Part shown: piece after piece, positions 1 through 8,710 of the stretch
Numbering within the stretch: position 1 is the stretch's first letter
Layout of the letters: every line of letters starts with the position of its first letter
Source: JBBDNC01 sp040877875
GTDB lineage: Bacteria; Bacteroidota; Rhodothermia; Balneolales; Balneolaceae
Reading direction: 5' to 3'
DNA length: 14,541 nucleotides
Assembly (NCBI GenBank): GCA_040877875.1
Contig: JBBDNC010000157.1
Location: 1 to 14,541, forward strand
Position numbers and translations under genes: made by a program
The notes under the pieces: model-generated
Databases searched by the model: none
The model's input: only the letters and a program-made list of their open reading frames with translations
Told to the model about the DNA's origin: nothing

Positions 1-176
1 GATTCTTCATATGCATTTTGGATTTGAATGCAAACCCCGGCTTTGAGGAGGCCGGAGATTGCTAATTATTTATTTATTGAGTGAATGTCGATTAAAAAAT
101 GCTGGCAGGAGCGTTTTCGAAAATCATGATGGTTCTCCGTTCCGTGGTCGTGTACGGTGTGGTACATCCCATAATG

Positions 177-195
177 AAAACCGGGAATCGGTTTT
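177..195 (-). terminator. Weak hairpin after the btuG-like gene
   Basis: AAAACCG and CGGTTTT form a 7-bp stem around a GGAAT loop, about 30 bases past the stop of the btuG-like gene. The A-rich and T-rich arms resemble a bidirectional Rho-independent terminator, but no long T run follows on either strand, so this is tentative. I see no gene in bases 1-224; a GC-rich hairpin-like stretch (CCGGC and GCCGG near 37-56) is the only other structure. Confidence 0.3.
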
Positions 196-224
196 TCTGA
201 CGTCTCCATTATTAAACGATCGAT

Positions 225-1310
225 TCAGTTTAGCTCAACCTGGAAGATGAAATCCATCGGGGCGATACCGACCTGGAACGAATCGATGGCTGCTCCTTCC
301 AGATCATAAATGATCGCCTGGCCCGACTGTTCATATCCAAGGCTGTGTGCCAGATACAGGCGGTTTTCAACTTCAGAATATCCGATGCCGTTAAAACTGC
401 GGCGGATAAAGGTCTCCTCCAGTAACTCGTAGCTGTTCATGTCAATCCGTTGGACGGCCTCTGTGTTGACGACCCAGGCCTGGCCGGCCTCTTGGCTGAC
501 GGTAATTGCTTTGGGGAAGCCGCCGGTTTCAACGGTGGCGAGATGTTCAGCCGTGCTTCCGTCCAGTACATCAATGCGTCCGGGCACATTATTTTCAGGT
601 TCTCCCCAGGGCCGGTTTCCGACGGATACCACCCAGATATTTTGATTGCTGTCCATACGCAATCTTTCAGGACCGGGGCCAACTGTAACGGTCGTAAGGA
701 CTTCATCGGTTTCCGTATTGATCACCGTAACGGTGTTATCATTCCCAAACCCGCTGTTGGCAACGAATAACCGGTTGCCGGCTACCACCAGATCCCGCGG
801 GTTGCTGCCGACCTCTATCCTGGTATCGGTTACGGTGTAATTCTCCAGGTCGACGACGGCCACCGAGTTGTCAAAGAGATTACTGACATAGCCCTTGTTT
901 TCATTGGCAAGGGCAAAACCGGCGGGGGTCAATCCACTCTCATCGAAATTAATAATCGCAAGACTCTCGAGCGAATGTGCATCGACCACTTCAATTTTGT
1001 CGATATTGTTGGCGACAATAAAAAGCCGGTCGCCGCTCAAAAGAACATTCTGGATGATGCCGGCTAACTCGCGGCCGTTGGCCTGCTGGAATTTAGTACG
1101 GACCGTCTGTCCGGTCGCCGGATCGTAACTGCTCAATGAACCACTGTCTCCCCCAAATGCGCCTTCATTGGCCACCAGCAGGCTGACCAATTCTTTTTCT
1201 TGCAGACTGGAAACGGGATTGTCACTGCAGGAGGCAAGTCCCAGAAACATGATCAAGATTCCGGTTGCCAACAGACAGGTGAATTTGTTATGTATTTGTA
1301 TAGGATTCAT
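225..1310 (-). CDS. btuG: BtuG-like surface lipoprotein, YncE/YVTN beta-propeller
   Basis: This 361-residue protein begins with a lipoprotein signal peptide: a hydrophobic stretch at residues 13-26, then the lipobox LASC with the acylated Cys at residue 28. The rest is repeating beta-propeller blades of YncE/YVTN or DUF5074 type, for example SVAVVDLENYTV, TVTVINTETDEVLTTVTVG and RIDVLDGSTAEHLATVETGG, interleaved with phrases such as RLFIVANN and RLFVANSG. In Bacteroides, BtuG is a surface propeller lipoprotein that binds cobalamin very tightly and caps the receptor BtuB. Here the gene directly follows a BtuB-type receptor headed by a cobalamin riboswitch, so the same job on the outer membrane surface is likely. 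It is probably co-transcribed with the receptor and so under riboswitch control. The fold call is firm. The BtuG role rests on context, because related propellers also occur beside other TonB-dependent receptors. Confidence 0.72.
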   Translation of the reverse strand: MNPIQIHNKFTCLLATGILIMFLGLASCSDNPVSSLQEKELVSLLVANEGAFGGDSGSLSSYDPATGQTVRTKFQQANGRELAGIIQNVLLSGDRLFIVANNIDKIEVVDAHSLESLAIINFDESGLTPAGFALANENKGYVSNLFDNSVAVVDLENYTVTDTRIEVGSNPRDLVVAGNRLFVANSGFGNDNTVTVINTETDEVLTTVTVGPGPERLRMDSNQNIWVVSVGNRPWGEPENNVPGRIDVLDGSTAEHLATVETGGFPKAITVSQEAGQAWVVNTEAVQRIDMNSYELLEETFIRRSFNGIGYSEVENRLYLAHSLGYEQSGQAIIYDLEGAAIDSFQVGIAPMDFIFQVELN

Positions 1311-1391
1311 TTTATCAGGTTAATGAGTTTGGATTTTGATTCGATTTTGCAATTACTGTAGTAGAATTCAGGTATCAGAGAAGCCCTCAGT

Positions 1392-1491
1392 NNNNNNNNN
1401 NNNNNNNNNNNNNNNNNNNNNNNNNNNNNNNNNNNNNNNNNNNNNNNNNNNNNNNNNNNNNNNNNNNNNNNNNNNNNNNNNNNNNNNNNNN
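1392..1491. other. Assembly gap of 100 N
   Basis: Exactly 100 consecutive N, the conventional placeholder for a scaffold join of unknown length. It removes the 3' end of the receptor gene and its junction with the btuG-like gene. Reading frame and distance across this point should not be trusted. Confidence 0.99.
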
Positions 1492-3393
1492 CCGCACGTG
1501 CCAGTTCGTCCCCAAAAAGTCCTTTTGATAGGCTATTGTTGCGTCCAGGAGCTGATAATCGTCAAGACTGGAGGTATGATCTGAGGTGGTATAGCGGAGG
1601 TCCGTCCAGCGGTAGTTCAGATGCAGCAGGAGCGGATTCATCCGGATGCTGAGGCCGCTGCGAAACGATCCTTCCGGCACGTATCGCATTTGCAGACCCA
1701 CGGCCTGATCCCCCGGAAATCGCTCGGCGGCCATTTCCGACTTGCGCCAGTCTGCCCCAAGTGTCCAATGAAACTCTGCCGGTTGGATCTGCCAGTTGAA
1801 TTCGAATCTCGCTTCCACCCCATATGCGTCCACTTCCTCTACATTTGAGGGAGTCCAAACGCCTTCCCGGTCAGGAAACCAGTAAATTCCCTCCTCCAGC
1901 CAGATCCTGTACGCCGTGAGACTGAACGAATCGAAAAAAGGAATCCCGGGAGAATAAACGATTCCTGCTTCTGTCTTGAAACTTTGTTCCGGATTGAGGT
2001 CGGGGTTGCCGCTGGGTACCCAGTAGAGATCATTGAATGAGGGGGGATTAAAATCCCGGCTCACCATCCCCCGCAGATGAAGACGATGCTGGAGCACTTC
2101 CCAATTTACCCCCAGGGAAGGGCTCCATACCCAGCCGAAATCGGTATAAACATCCGCTCTTGCGGTCGGGGTGAGCCGAAGCCGTTCGTCAAAGATTCGA
2201 ATTTGCGGATTTAGGCGCAGGCCGAGCAGCCATCGCTGCCGGTCACCGGCATAGTTAGTAGTCCGGACTCTTTCCACTCCGCCACTGATCCCCCCCTTCC
2301 AGATTAGTGGCCCGAGCGACGGCCGCTTGAAATCAAGATGGGTCATCCACCGCTCTCGTGTAAACCGGCTGTCGATATCTGCCGACGGGTCTTCATATCC
2401 GAAGTGGTCCCGTTCCAGGAACGTACGCGCATCGAACTCCCACGGGTTGGACGGCAGTTCCATTCCGCCAATCCATCTGAATCCGCGATTGGATTGTTCG
2501 GCTTGCGGATTGCTTGTGAGAATACTGCCGGGTATCTCATCCTGGCTGTTATAGTACCAGAAGGATGAATAGAGCCGTGAGGCCGGGAGCTGATAACTGA
2601 CGGTTCCCATCAGATGACCCGAGCGGTTGGCATTGTGGGTTCGGTTTTCCTGCCGGTCCCTTGCACGATTGTAATAGCTGAAATCATTTTCGGCTTGTTG
2701 ATACATGCTCCGGATTCCCAACGTCCAGCGATCGTCTCCGTAGTTACCCTGAAACTGGGTGTTCCAGGTGTCAAACGCACCGGCCGACTGTATGAAAGCC
2801 AGTCGGTTTCTCTGATCCGGGCTGCTGGAGGTGAGGTAGACCGTGCCTCCCAGGCTACCCCCTCCGAAGGTACTGCTTGGAGTGCCGGGGCTGACTTCTA
2901 CGGAGTTGAATAAGCCACCGGGGATCACGGACAGGTCGGCGAGGCCCAGGGAGAGGCTATTCAGAGGGAATCCCTCCCACAAAACCTGGGTTTGTCCGGG
3001 GGAAAGTCCGCGCTGGGATAGTGTTGCCAGTCCGCCGGGGCCATTGTCCCGGATAAACAGGCTGGAATAGCGTGATAGTACCGCCGATACCGGCATCGAC
3101 TGATAGGTCGCCAGTCGGAGAGAATCTATGATTTGAACATCCACCGGCTGATAGCGGGAAGGTTCGTTGATCCGCGTGGATTGGATTAGAATCTCGTCCA
3201 GATATAAGGAGTCGGCAACCTGAGGTTCCGGAATCGTATCCTGACCGGTGGCCCCGGCGTTGGCTTCTTTGTGTTGCTGAAAGGTTCCGGGGCCTGCAGA
3301 TAGACTTCTGCCATAGAGTTCAGTTAAGGAAGAAAACAAGAATATAAAAACGAAAGTGCAGACCCAGCACACCCGGCGTGGCAGGAAAAACAT
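1492..3393 (-). CDS. btuB: TonB-dependent outer-membrane receptor, BtuB-like, 3' end lost in gap
   Basis: The 634 visible residues form a TonB-dependent receptor. An N-terminal hydrophobic signal segment (about 8-24) is followed by a linker and a plug domain at about 65-188. The plug shows recognisable motifs: LDEILIQSTR, RDNGPGGLATLSQRG, then TFGGGSLGGTVYL. A long beta-barrel rich in aromatic, alternating strands follows. Barrel receptors of this kind take cobalamin across the outer membrane using TonB energy. The substrate call rests on the cobalamin riboswitch in its leader and the BtuG-like gene downstream. The sequence breaks at residue 634 in the last barrel strands (DATIAYQKDFLGTNWHVR), so roughly the final few dozen residues lie in the N gap. 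The frame that reads through the Ns to a stop at 1387 is only nominal. The ATG at 3393 gives a sensible signal peptide and is the natural start. Confidence 0.85.
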
Positions 3394-3439
3394 AACTCAA
3401 TCTGTTTGCAAACCTTTAACCCGAAGGTTCAACAGTTCA

Positions 3440-3655
3440 GTGGCTGGCAGGTCTCCTGGCTTACCCCCCGTGACAAGCAACCTTCCCATTCCGGTAACGA
3501 CCGGAACAGTGGCCAGGTAAGGCTTGTCACACATTCCGCCTTGGCTTAATCAAAGCAGACGGATGAGGCTTACAGTTGCGGGTACAGCTCCCGTTTTTCA
3601 CGGGATTCCCTTTTCATCTTCCATGCGTTTCGATTCGGAAGAACCAATCACCTTA
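3440..3655 (-). ncRNA. Cobalamin (AdoCbl) riboswitch
   Basis: Read on the minus strand, the leader contains the hallmark B12 box GCCAGGAGACCTGCC (3446-3460). Upstream of it lies the conserved core: AAAAGGGAAtCCCGTGAAA, then GGGAGCTGTACCCGCAACTG, then TAAG (about 3547-3618). Between these are long complementary arms including the peripheral stem GTGACAAGC/GCTTGTCAC. This order and the core sequences match the cobalamin riboswitch class. It ends about 50 bases before the receptor start, placing receptor and propeller genes under repression by adenosylcobalamin or a related cobalamin. The outer limits (P1) are estimated by eye. Confidence 0.95.
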
Positions 3656-3668
3656 TTCGTGTGTATGT

Positions 3669-3698
3669 AAAAGGTAAAGAGGGCTCCGGTAAATTCAA
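3669..3698 (-). promoter_or_regulatory. Bacteroidota-type promoter for the riboswitch-btuB transcript
   Basis: On the minus strand, TTG (3696-3698) is followed after 19 bases by TACCTTTT (3669-3676), 7 of 8 matches to the Bacteroidota -7 consensus TAnnTTTG with a -33 TTG at normal spacing. The implied start site, near 3660, falls just ahead of the riboswitch, which supports the call. Confidence 0.5.
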
Positions 3699-3833
3699 AG
3701 ACGCAATTCACTTTTTGAGTTTGTAATTATACAGGCAGAACTCTAAACTGAATTGTCCTGACAATCCGGATGCGGTATCTAACCATTCGTTTATCATTTA
3801 TTCGGAAATATTCGCCAGCAACAACATGAGTTT

Positions 3834-4754
3834 ATGAAAAAAAATATACGTATGGTTTCCCTGCTTCCCAGCGGAACCGAAATCGTCTGTGCCCTGGGAC
3901 TGGGGGAAAATCTGGTGGGACGATCGCATGAATGTGATTATCCGGACTATGTCCAAAAACTTCCGGTTTGCAGTCGCCCCAAATACCAGCGGGAAGGCTC
4001 CAGTGCTGAGATCAACCGGTCCGTCGAGTCGATCTTGCGGGAGGCCTTGTCCATCTACAACGTAGATGTCGAATTAATCAGATCGCTACAACCCACTCAT
4101 ATTCTGACCCAATCCCAGTGCGAGGTTTGTGCGATCAGTACCGATGAATTGCAGAGGGCACTGAAAGAAGTGATCCGGGAAGAGGGGATCACCGTGATCG
4201 ATTCCAATCCGGAAAGCCTGGATCATATCTTGCGCAATATCAGGGAAGTTGCCAATGCCGCCGAGGTGCCCGAAGCCGGTGAATCCCTTGTACATGAGAT
4301 GAAAACGAACTTTGAGCGAATCCGCAACCGAACAAAAACCATTACACACAAACCCGAAATAGCCCACATAGAATGGATAGAACCGGTTATGACCGGGGGA
4401 CACTGGATGATGTCACTCATCGAATGGGCCGGAGGGAGAAACTGTTTTCCGGATGAGCGGGAAAGATGGATCTCGTTCGAGGATATCGTCCGACAGAATC
4501 CTGAAAAGATTGTCATAGCTCCCTGCGGATTTTCCATTGAGCAGTCCTTGCAGGATATACATTTCTTTGAACAGAAAGAAGAGTGGCAAAAACTCCAGGC
4601 TGTAAAAAACAGGGAAGTATATATCTGTGACGGCAGTTCCTATTTTAACCGTCCCGGCCCGAGGCTGGTTGACTCTCTTGAAATTCTGACGGAAATCTAT
4701 CATCCCGGCATTTTCCCGCACACCCATGATGAGTCGGACTGGATCCGTCTATAG
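3834..4754 (+). CDS. btuF: BtuF-type cobalamin-binding protein without export signal
   Basis: This 306-residue protein belongs to the periplasmic-binding-protein-like family of BtuF/FecB/CeuE (COG0614). Visible family motifs are SLLPSGTEIVCALG (9-22), SHECDYP (31-37), TQSQCEVCA (92-100), WIEPVMTGGHWM (181-192) with EWAGG (197-201), and FNRPGPRLVDSLEIL (271-285). Such proteins bind cobalamin between two lobes and normally hand it to BtuCD at the inner membrane. Here the mature-like sequence begins within the first residues. There is no signal peptide, and the frame upstream of the ATG reaches a stop (3780-3782) with no alternative start. Its location beside the receptor and propeller genes, divergent from the riboswitch, supports a B12 role. 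With no export signal it may act in the cytoplasm in cobalamin or cobinamide handling; that is inference. A three-codon ORF (ATG AGT TTA TGA, 3826-3837) overlaps the start and could couple translation. Confidence 0.75.
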   Translation: MKKNIRMVSLLPSGTEIVCALGLGENLVGRSHECDYPDYVQKLPVCSRPKYQREGSSAEINRSVESILREALSIYNVDVELIRSLQPTHILTQSQCEVCAISTDELQRALKEVIREEGITVIDSNPESLDHILRNIREVANAAEVPEAGESLVHEMKTNFERIRNRTKTITHKPEIAHIEWIEPVMTGGHWMMSLIEWAGGRNCFPDERERWISFEDIVRQNPEKIVIAPCGFSIEQSLQDIHFFEQKEEWQKLQAVKNREVYICDGSSYFNRPGPRLVDSLEILTEIYHPGIFPHTHDESDWIRL

Positions 4755-4915
4755 GGATCTTAGTATTCAAAACAATCCGTCAGGAGCTTTTGCAAAACCG
4801 GAAAGTTTATTCCAATGCGAGTCTGGAATAGATTTTACCCTCCTCATAGGTACCCTATGATTGGAGTTGAAAACTGTGAGAAGGAAGAGTCAATGCCAAA
4901 GAACGCTCATTTTTT

Positions 4916-4930
4916 GAACGCGAAGCGTTC
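4916..4930. repeat. Perfect GAACGC/GCGTTC hairpin
   Basis: GAACGC, a GAA loop and GCGTTC form a 6-bp GC-rich stem in the 269-base gap between the convergent btuF-like and lyase genes. No T run follows, so it is not a convincing terminator; it may be a REP-like intergenic element. The nearby reading frame 4815-5018 lacks coding character and I do not call it. Confidence 0.3.
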
Positions 4931-5023
4931 CGAGCGACAGCGATTCCCACGCAGTGATTTTGCAAAAGGAGTTTCAGGGGTCTGTCGAATTACAGTTGTT
5001 GAATTCCAGCTCCATTAATTCTC

Positions 5024-8000
5024 TCATTTAATGATACTGATCAGAATTGATTTTCGCAGAATGCTTCCCCTGACGGGATCGGCTGTCAGGCGAAGAACGT
5101 AAGTTCCTGAAGAGTTTCCGGAAGATTCCCATAAAAAAGAGTGGAAACCCTTTTCAAGGCCATCCTGATTCATGGCGAAAATCTTCCGTCCCAGCATGTC
5201 AAATATTTCAACCGTGACATCGGCACGGCCGGGCAGATTGAATTTCACTGTTGTTGACTTCTGAAGGGGATTCGGGTAGGCATAATATAGTTCAAAGTCA
5301 CCCGATGGATCTGTATCCTGCCAGCTAACCCATTCTGTATAATTGGAAGGACCGGAAGCATCGGAATCACGGTTGGCCGCTCTGACAAACCATCGTTGTT
5401 CATAATCCCGGAACTGTTCATCCGTCAAGCCAGGATCTGTAAACGTATTTGTGGCCGTCGTCGCGATTTGACGGGTCGACTCAATTGTTAATGTTTCCGG
5501 ATTTCTGATCTGCTTCCATACCTGGTAATTTTCAATATTCGGATCGACACTCTCCTCCCATGTCAGGTGTGCCACCGGCCCGGTAGCATGTTTTTCAATA
5601 TTCAGGGTTAACCCTGAGGGAGCCGGAAGCTCCACAAGCAACTGCAGATGAACGGCAAAATCCTGATCTTCTTTCCATAAAGAGCCCTCCCGAACCAGAC
5701 GGGCAAACCCGATTGATTCATTTTGTTTGAACTCAAGCTTCACCCCTGTCAATGGCCCGGATTCCAGTGAGAGTTCACGCGGTGTATCAGAATGTTCTGC
5801 AGCAAATACAAAAATATCGATGGTTTCGGAATCAAGGGTGCGTGTAAAATATCGCAGGCCCTGATCATCCGTGACAAAATCCGGTTCCGAGGACGGAGAG
5901 GCATTCAGAATATGTAGAATACTGGCCGTTGCAAACCGGTCCGTATTTCCTTCACTATGATAAGACTTCCTGATAACCGGATAGGGTTGTTTTTCACCCT
6001 CAGGCCCGGTCCGGTTTTCATATTCGAGTATGCTCACGCTGTCGTTTTGTTCGGAATACGAACCGACCAGCGGGACGGTATACAGGAATAATCTATCGGC
6101 CTGACTTGTATATGGGAGGTTGGAAAAATCCCAGTAGAACCATCCGTTTTGAGTATCCCCCTCGTCACTGTTTCCATAATATCTCATGACAAAATCACGC
6201 CTGCCGGCCTCGGCCTTTATCTCATTGATGTCAATCAGATAGGGCCGGTCTCCTTTTATCATCAACAGGTTTCGGTCATAAATTGCCGACGCAGGTTCAG
6301 GGCTCTCGAATTCAAGTTGAACCTGTCCGGTGAGCAGATCCGCCTCGGGTGCAATCTCATCGAAAGCAAGTTCGGCTTCATGATGGATACTAACCATCCG
6401 CTTTTGGGTTACGGATGCATACGGGCTTTCAAGACCCCCTTCATTCTGATAGGTTACGATATCCAGCGTTTTCCTGGTTTCAGCCGCATCATATTGCATC
6501 GTATTGGTATAGACATACCCGTTTCTAAAACTGTTGGAGATACTTCCCCTGTCGTATCCCGGATCAACAAGAAATGAATACTCGTCCAGAGCGTAAAGAA
6601 ATTGAAGCTGGTCAGGCTGCTCGTGTCCCTCGCCACGGGTAATAGCCGGGCCTTTTTCACCATTCAGGTAGAGGTAGTGTACGTTGTTTCGCACGTCCTT
6701 ATGCCGCAATACAAATTGTTGTTCCTCCGGATCTGTTACAAGCCGGGGGGCATTCCCCTGATTGGAATTGTCGGGGATTGCCGCTTCAACAAGGTAGTAC
6801 TGGCCGTCCAATGATGGTTCACCGTTGAACCGAATGATAGAATCATACAGGTTTTGATAGGTACTGCCGACTTCTGCATCTCCATAAACTCCGGACCAGC
6901 GAAGGAGATTCGACGACTGGATCACCCGTTTATTTCCATCATCAATGGCGGGTACAGAACCGTCGGGAGTCGAAAGATCGGCCAGCCATCGAACCGGATT
7001 CAGAAACCAGTCGTTGGAAAAGGGGTCGAATGAAGGGTCCGGCTCTTTGTGAATTCGAATGGCATGCCAGAAAATTATGGCGTCTTTTAAAACAAGATCG
7101 AAGTAATAGGGCCCTTCCGCCCAAAATCGGCTGCCATTTCCGGTTTGATACATCCAATAGTTCTCCCTCGGATCGTCAGACGGCACATTGCCGGCTCGGG
7201 TTAACGCCAGGGCTGTATACCCGTCCAGTTTGTCCCGTTCCGTGTGATCGTTTGCCTGTACACTCATGGAAGCATAACCCAGAGCCAGATAGCCTTTCAG
7301 GGGACGGTTTCCCGCCTCCAGTTCATCCTCGGTAGCAGAAATAAGATCTCCGATCAAATTGTATTCAGCCTTGAGTCCCTCGTTAAAAAGGAGATCGATA
7401 TCCTCCTGAAACCGGTCCATCACCCGGCTTTTTTCACTTTCAGTGAAGAGAAGTTCCTGAATGTCGGCGGGGGGATTGAAATATTGATAGGCATTTTCAA
7501 TGGCAAGGTAGAGATCCAGTGCTCTGGCCACATTATTGTAGGATCGTACCGATTTCATATAGTCATCGAAGGGATCTCCCTCCGATCGCTTGTTAACCAG
7601 TTTATCGTTATCGGCGAGGTTGACAAGAGCCGTTCTGAATTGATTCATAACCTCCGCGTGCTCTCGTATTTCCATTCCGTAATCCTGCCGGGATTGCTGA
7701 GAAGTAACTCCATTCTGTTCGAGGACGAACGAGGCAAGGGCTTCAAAGGCCAAATACTGTACGACATTGGTCACTTGAATCACCTGGCCGACTGGCGGGT
7801 TCGCGGAAATAGAACCGTTGGCTTTGCTTAATATTTTCAGAACCAGCTCTCTCTCTGAGCTGCCGGACGATTCAAAGGCAGTATTTAATAATTCCCGAAG
7901 ACCCAGTCCTACAGATCCATCATTTGAAAAGCCGGCAACGGACAAGCCGGGCCGCATGGTAATGACCGATGGGTCCTCCATAAAACGGGAGTTTCGCTCA

Positions 8001-8089
8001 TTCGGGGGGACATCTGTAACAACCTGTGAAACCCCGGGGGATGTAAACAGGAGAGCAAGGAGTAATCCCGTAATTAAACGGTTGAGCAT
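5024..8089 (-). CDS. Secreted heparinase II/III-like polysaccharide lyase with T9SS sorting domain
   Basis: A 1021-residue exported protein with a signal peptide (1 to about 22). Residues about 60-400 are helical, consistent with an alpha/alpha toroid, and carry GSRFWAEGPYYF (319-330), the position where this lyase fold places its catalytic tyrosine. Residues about 450-740 resemble the heparinase II/III beta-sandwich, with the signature GEGHEQPDQLQF (486-497) and FLVDPGYDRG (506-515). His489 and Asp493 correspond to the conserved HxxxD element. An FN3-like domain (about 823-920) and a type IX secretion C-terminal domain follow, the latter starting AYPNPLQKSTTVKF (937-950) with DMLGRKI and GTYVLRL. 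Lyases of this architecture cleave uronate-containing polysaccharides such as alginate or glycosaminoglycans by beta-elimination. The substrate cannot be read here, and no SusC/D pair or sugar-degrading neighbours are present. The lyase fold is likely; activity is inferred. Confidence 0.72.
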   Translation of the reverse strand: MLNRLITGLLLALLFTSPGVSQVVTDVPPNERNSRFMEDPSVITMRPGLSVAGFSNDGSVGLGLRELLNTAFESSGSSERELVLKILSKANGSISANPPVGQVIQVTNVVQYLAFEALASFVLEQNGVTSQQSRQDYGMEIREHAEVMNQFRTALVNLADNDKLVNKRSEGDPFDDYMKSVRSYNNVARALDLYLAIENAYQYFNPPADIQELLFTESEKSRVMDRFQEDIDLLFNEGLKAEYNLIGDLISATEDELEAGNRPLKGYLALGYASMSVQANDHTERDKLDGYTALALTRAGNVPSDDPRENYWMYQTGNGSRFWAEGPYYFDLVLKDAIIFWHAIRIHKEPDPSFDPFSNDWFLNPVRWLADLSTPDGSVPAIDDGNKRVIQSSNLLRWSGVYGDAEVGSTYQNLYDSIIRFNGEPSLDGQYYLVEAAIPDNSNQGNAPRLVTDPEEQQFVLRHKDVRNNVHYLYLNGEKGPAITRGEGHEQPDQLQFLYALDEYSFLVDPGYDRGSISNSFRNGYVYTNTMQYDAAETRKTLDIVTYQNEGGLESPYASVTQKRMVSIHHEAELAFDEIAPEADLLTGQVQLEFESPEPASAIYDRNLLMIKGDRPYLIDINEIKAEAGRRDFVMRYYGNSDEGDTQNGWFYWDFSNLPYTSQADRLFLYTVPLVGSYSEQNDSVSILEYENRTGPEGEKQPYPVIRKSYHSEGNTDRFATASILHILNASPSSEPDFVTDDQGLRYFTRTLDSETIDIFVFAAEHSDTPRELSLESGPLTGVKLEFKQNESIGFARLVREGSLWKEDQDFAVHLQLLVELPAPSGLTLNIEKHATGPVAHLTWEESVDPNIENYQVWKQIRNPETLTIESTRQIATTATNTFTDPGLTDEQFRDYEQRWFVRAANRDSDASGPSNYTEWVSWQDTDPSGDFELYYAYPNPLQKSTTVKFNLPGRADVTVEIFDMLGRKIFAMNQDGLEKGFHSFLWESSGNSSGTYVLRLTADPVRGSILRKSILISIIK

Positions 8090-8251
8090 GATGTGAATAT
8101 AGTTCTATTTTATAACTTCGCCCGATAATTTCAGAATGAACTGCGAAAGATTGATCCGGTTAATAATACGTAAGAAATGGTAATGGGTTTGAAATATGGG
8201 TGCCAAAAATTCCTCAACTCTCAACTTCGTATCCTGGTAAAAGATGGGGGT

Positions 8252-8282
8252 TTGTAGTCGAAATTACAGTGTTGTACATTCA
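8252..8282 (+). promoter_or_regulatory. Candidate promoter for the Dabb gene
   Basis: TTG (8252-8254), 20 bases, then TACATTCA (8275-8282), which agrees with TAnnTTTG at four of its six fixed positions. It lies about 40 bases before the Dabb start codon. The spacing is right but the -7 match is moderate. Confidence 0.35.
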
Positions 8283-8320
8283 TAATCATAATTATCAAAC
8301 CTCAATCAGACCAACATAAT

Positions 8321-8710
8321 ATGAAGGTTCTCCTATTTTTAATGATTACGCTCATCTCTACCTCCGTACTTATGACCACTCAACCTGTTCCCCAAAATGA
8401 GGCTGTCCGGCATATCGTGGTATTTAAATACAAGACTGATGCGACCGACAGTCAGATCAAAAAGGTTACTGATTCTTTTCGTGAACTGAAAGATAAAATC
8501 CCAGGAATCACCCATTTCGAGCACGGGGTTAACAATAGCCCGGAAGGCAGAAATATGGGATTTACTCACATCTATCAAATGACATTTGAAGATGAAGAAT
8601 CAAGAGATGACTATCTCCCGCACCCCGAACACAAAAAATTTGGAGAAATGCTCGGCAGGCTTGATATCCTGGAGGATGTATTCGTGGTCGATTACATACC
8701 GGAAGAATAG
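8321..8710 (+). CDS. Exported Dabb (stress-responsive A/B barrel) protein
   Basis: This 129-residue protein starts with a hydrophobic export signal (about 1-20), then a single Dabb domain (about 29-126), a dimeric ferredoxin-like alpha/beta barrel. Family features seen are RHIVVFKYK (30-38), the amphipathic helix IKKVTDSFRELKDKIPGI, FEHGVNNS (66-73), FTHIYQMTFED (81-91), and YLPHPEHKKF (98-107) with the usual conserved histidines. Dabb proteins include plant stress proteins and a few small-molecule cyclases and monooxygenase-like enzymes, but most bacterial members have no known function. The signal peptide suggests a periplasmic or outer-membrane location. The gene stands alone, diverging from the lyase gene across about 230 bases. 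Family assignment is firm; function is unknown. Confidence 0.85.
   Translation: MKVLLFLMITLISTSVLMTTQPVPQNEAVRHIVVFKYKTDATDSQIKKVTDSFRELKDKIPGITHFEHGVNNSPEGRNMGFTHIYQMTFEDEESRDDYLPHPEHKKFGEMLGRLDILEDVFVVDYIPEE

Noticed and set aside
1387..1391. Stop codon at 1387-1389 taken as the end of the receptor gene
   Set aside because: It is reached only by reading through 100 N of unknown true length, so the frame past the gap is arbitrary.
4815..5018. 67-residue plus-strand reading frame between the btuF-like and lyase genes
   Set aside because: No domain, no start signal, odd composition, and it spans a palindromic hairpin; better explained as intergenic sequence.
6149..6577. Long plus-strand frame opposite the lyase gene (142 residues), and another at 7244-7831
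   Set aside because: Both lie wholly antisense to a well-supported 1021-residue gene with clear domains and have no recognisable motif themselves.
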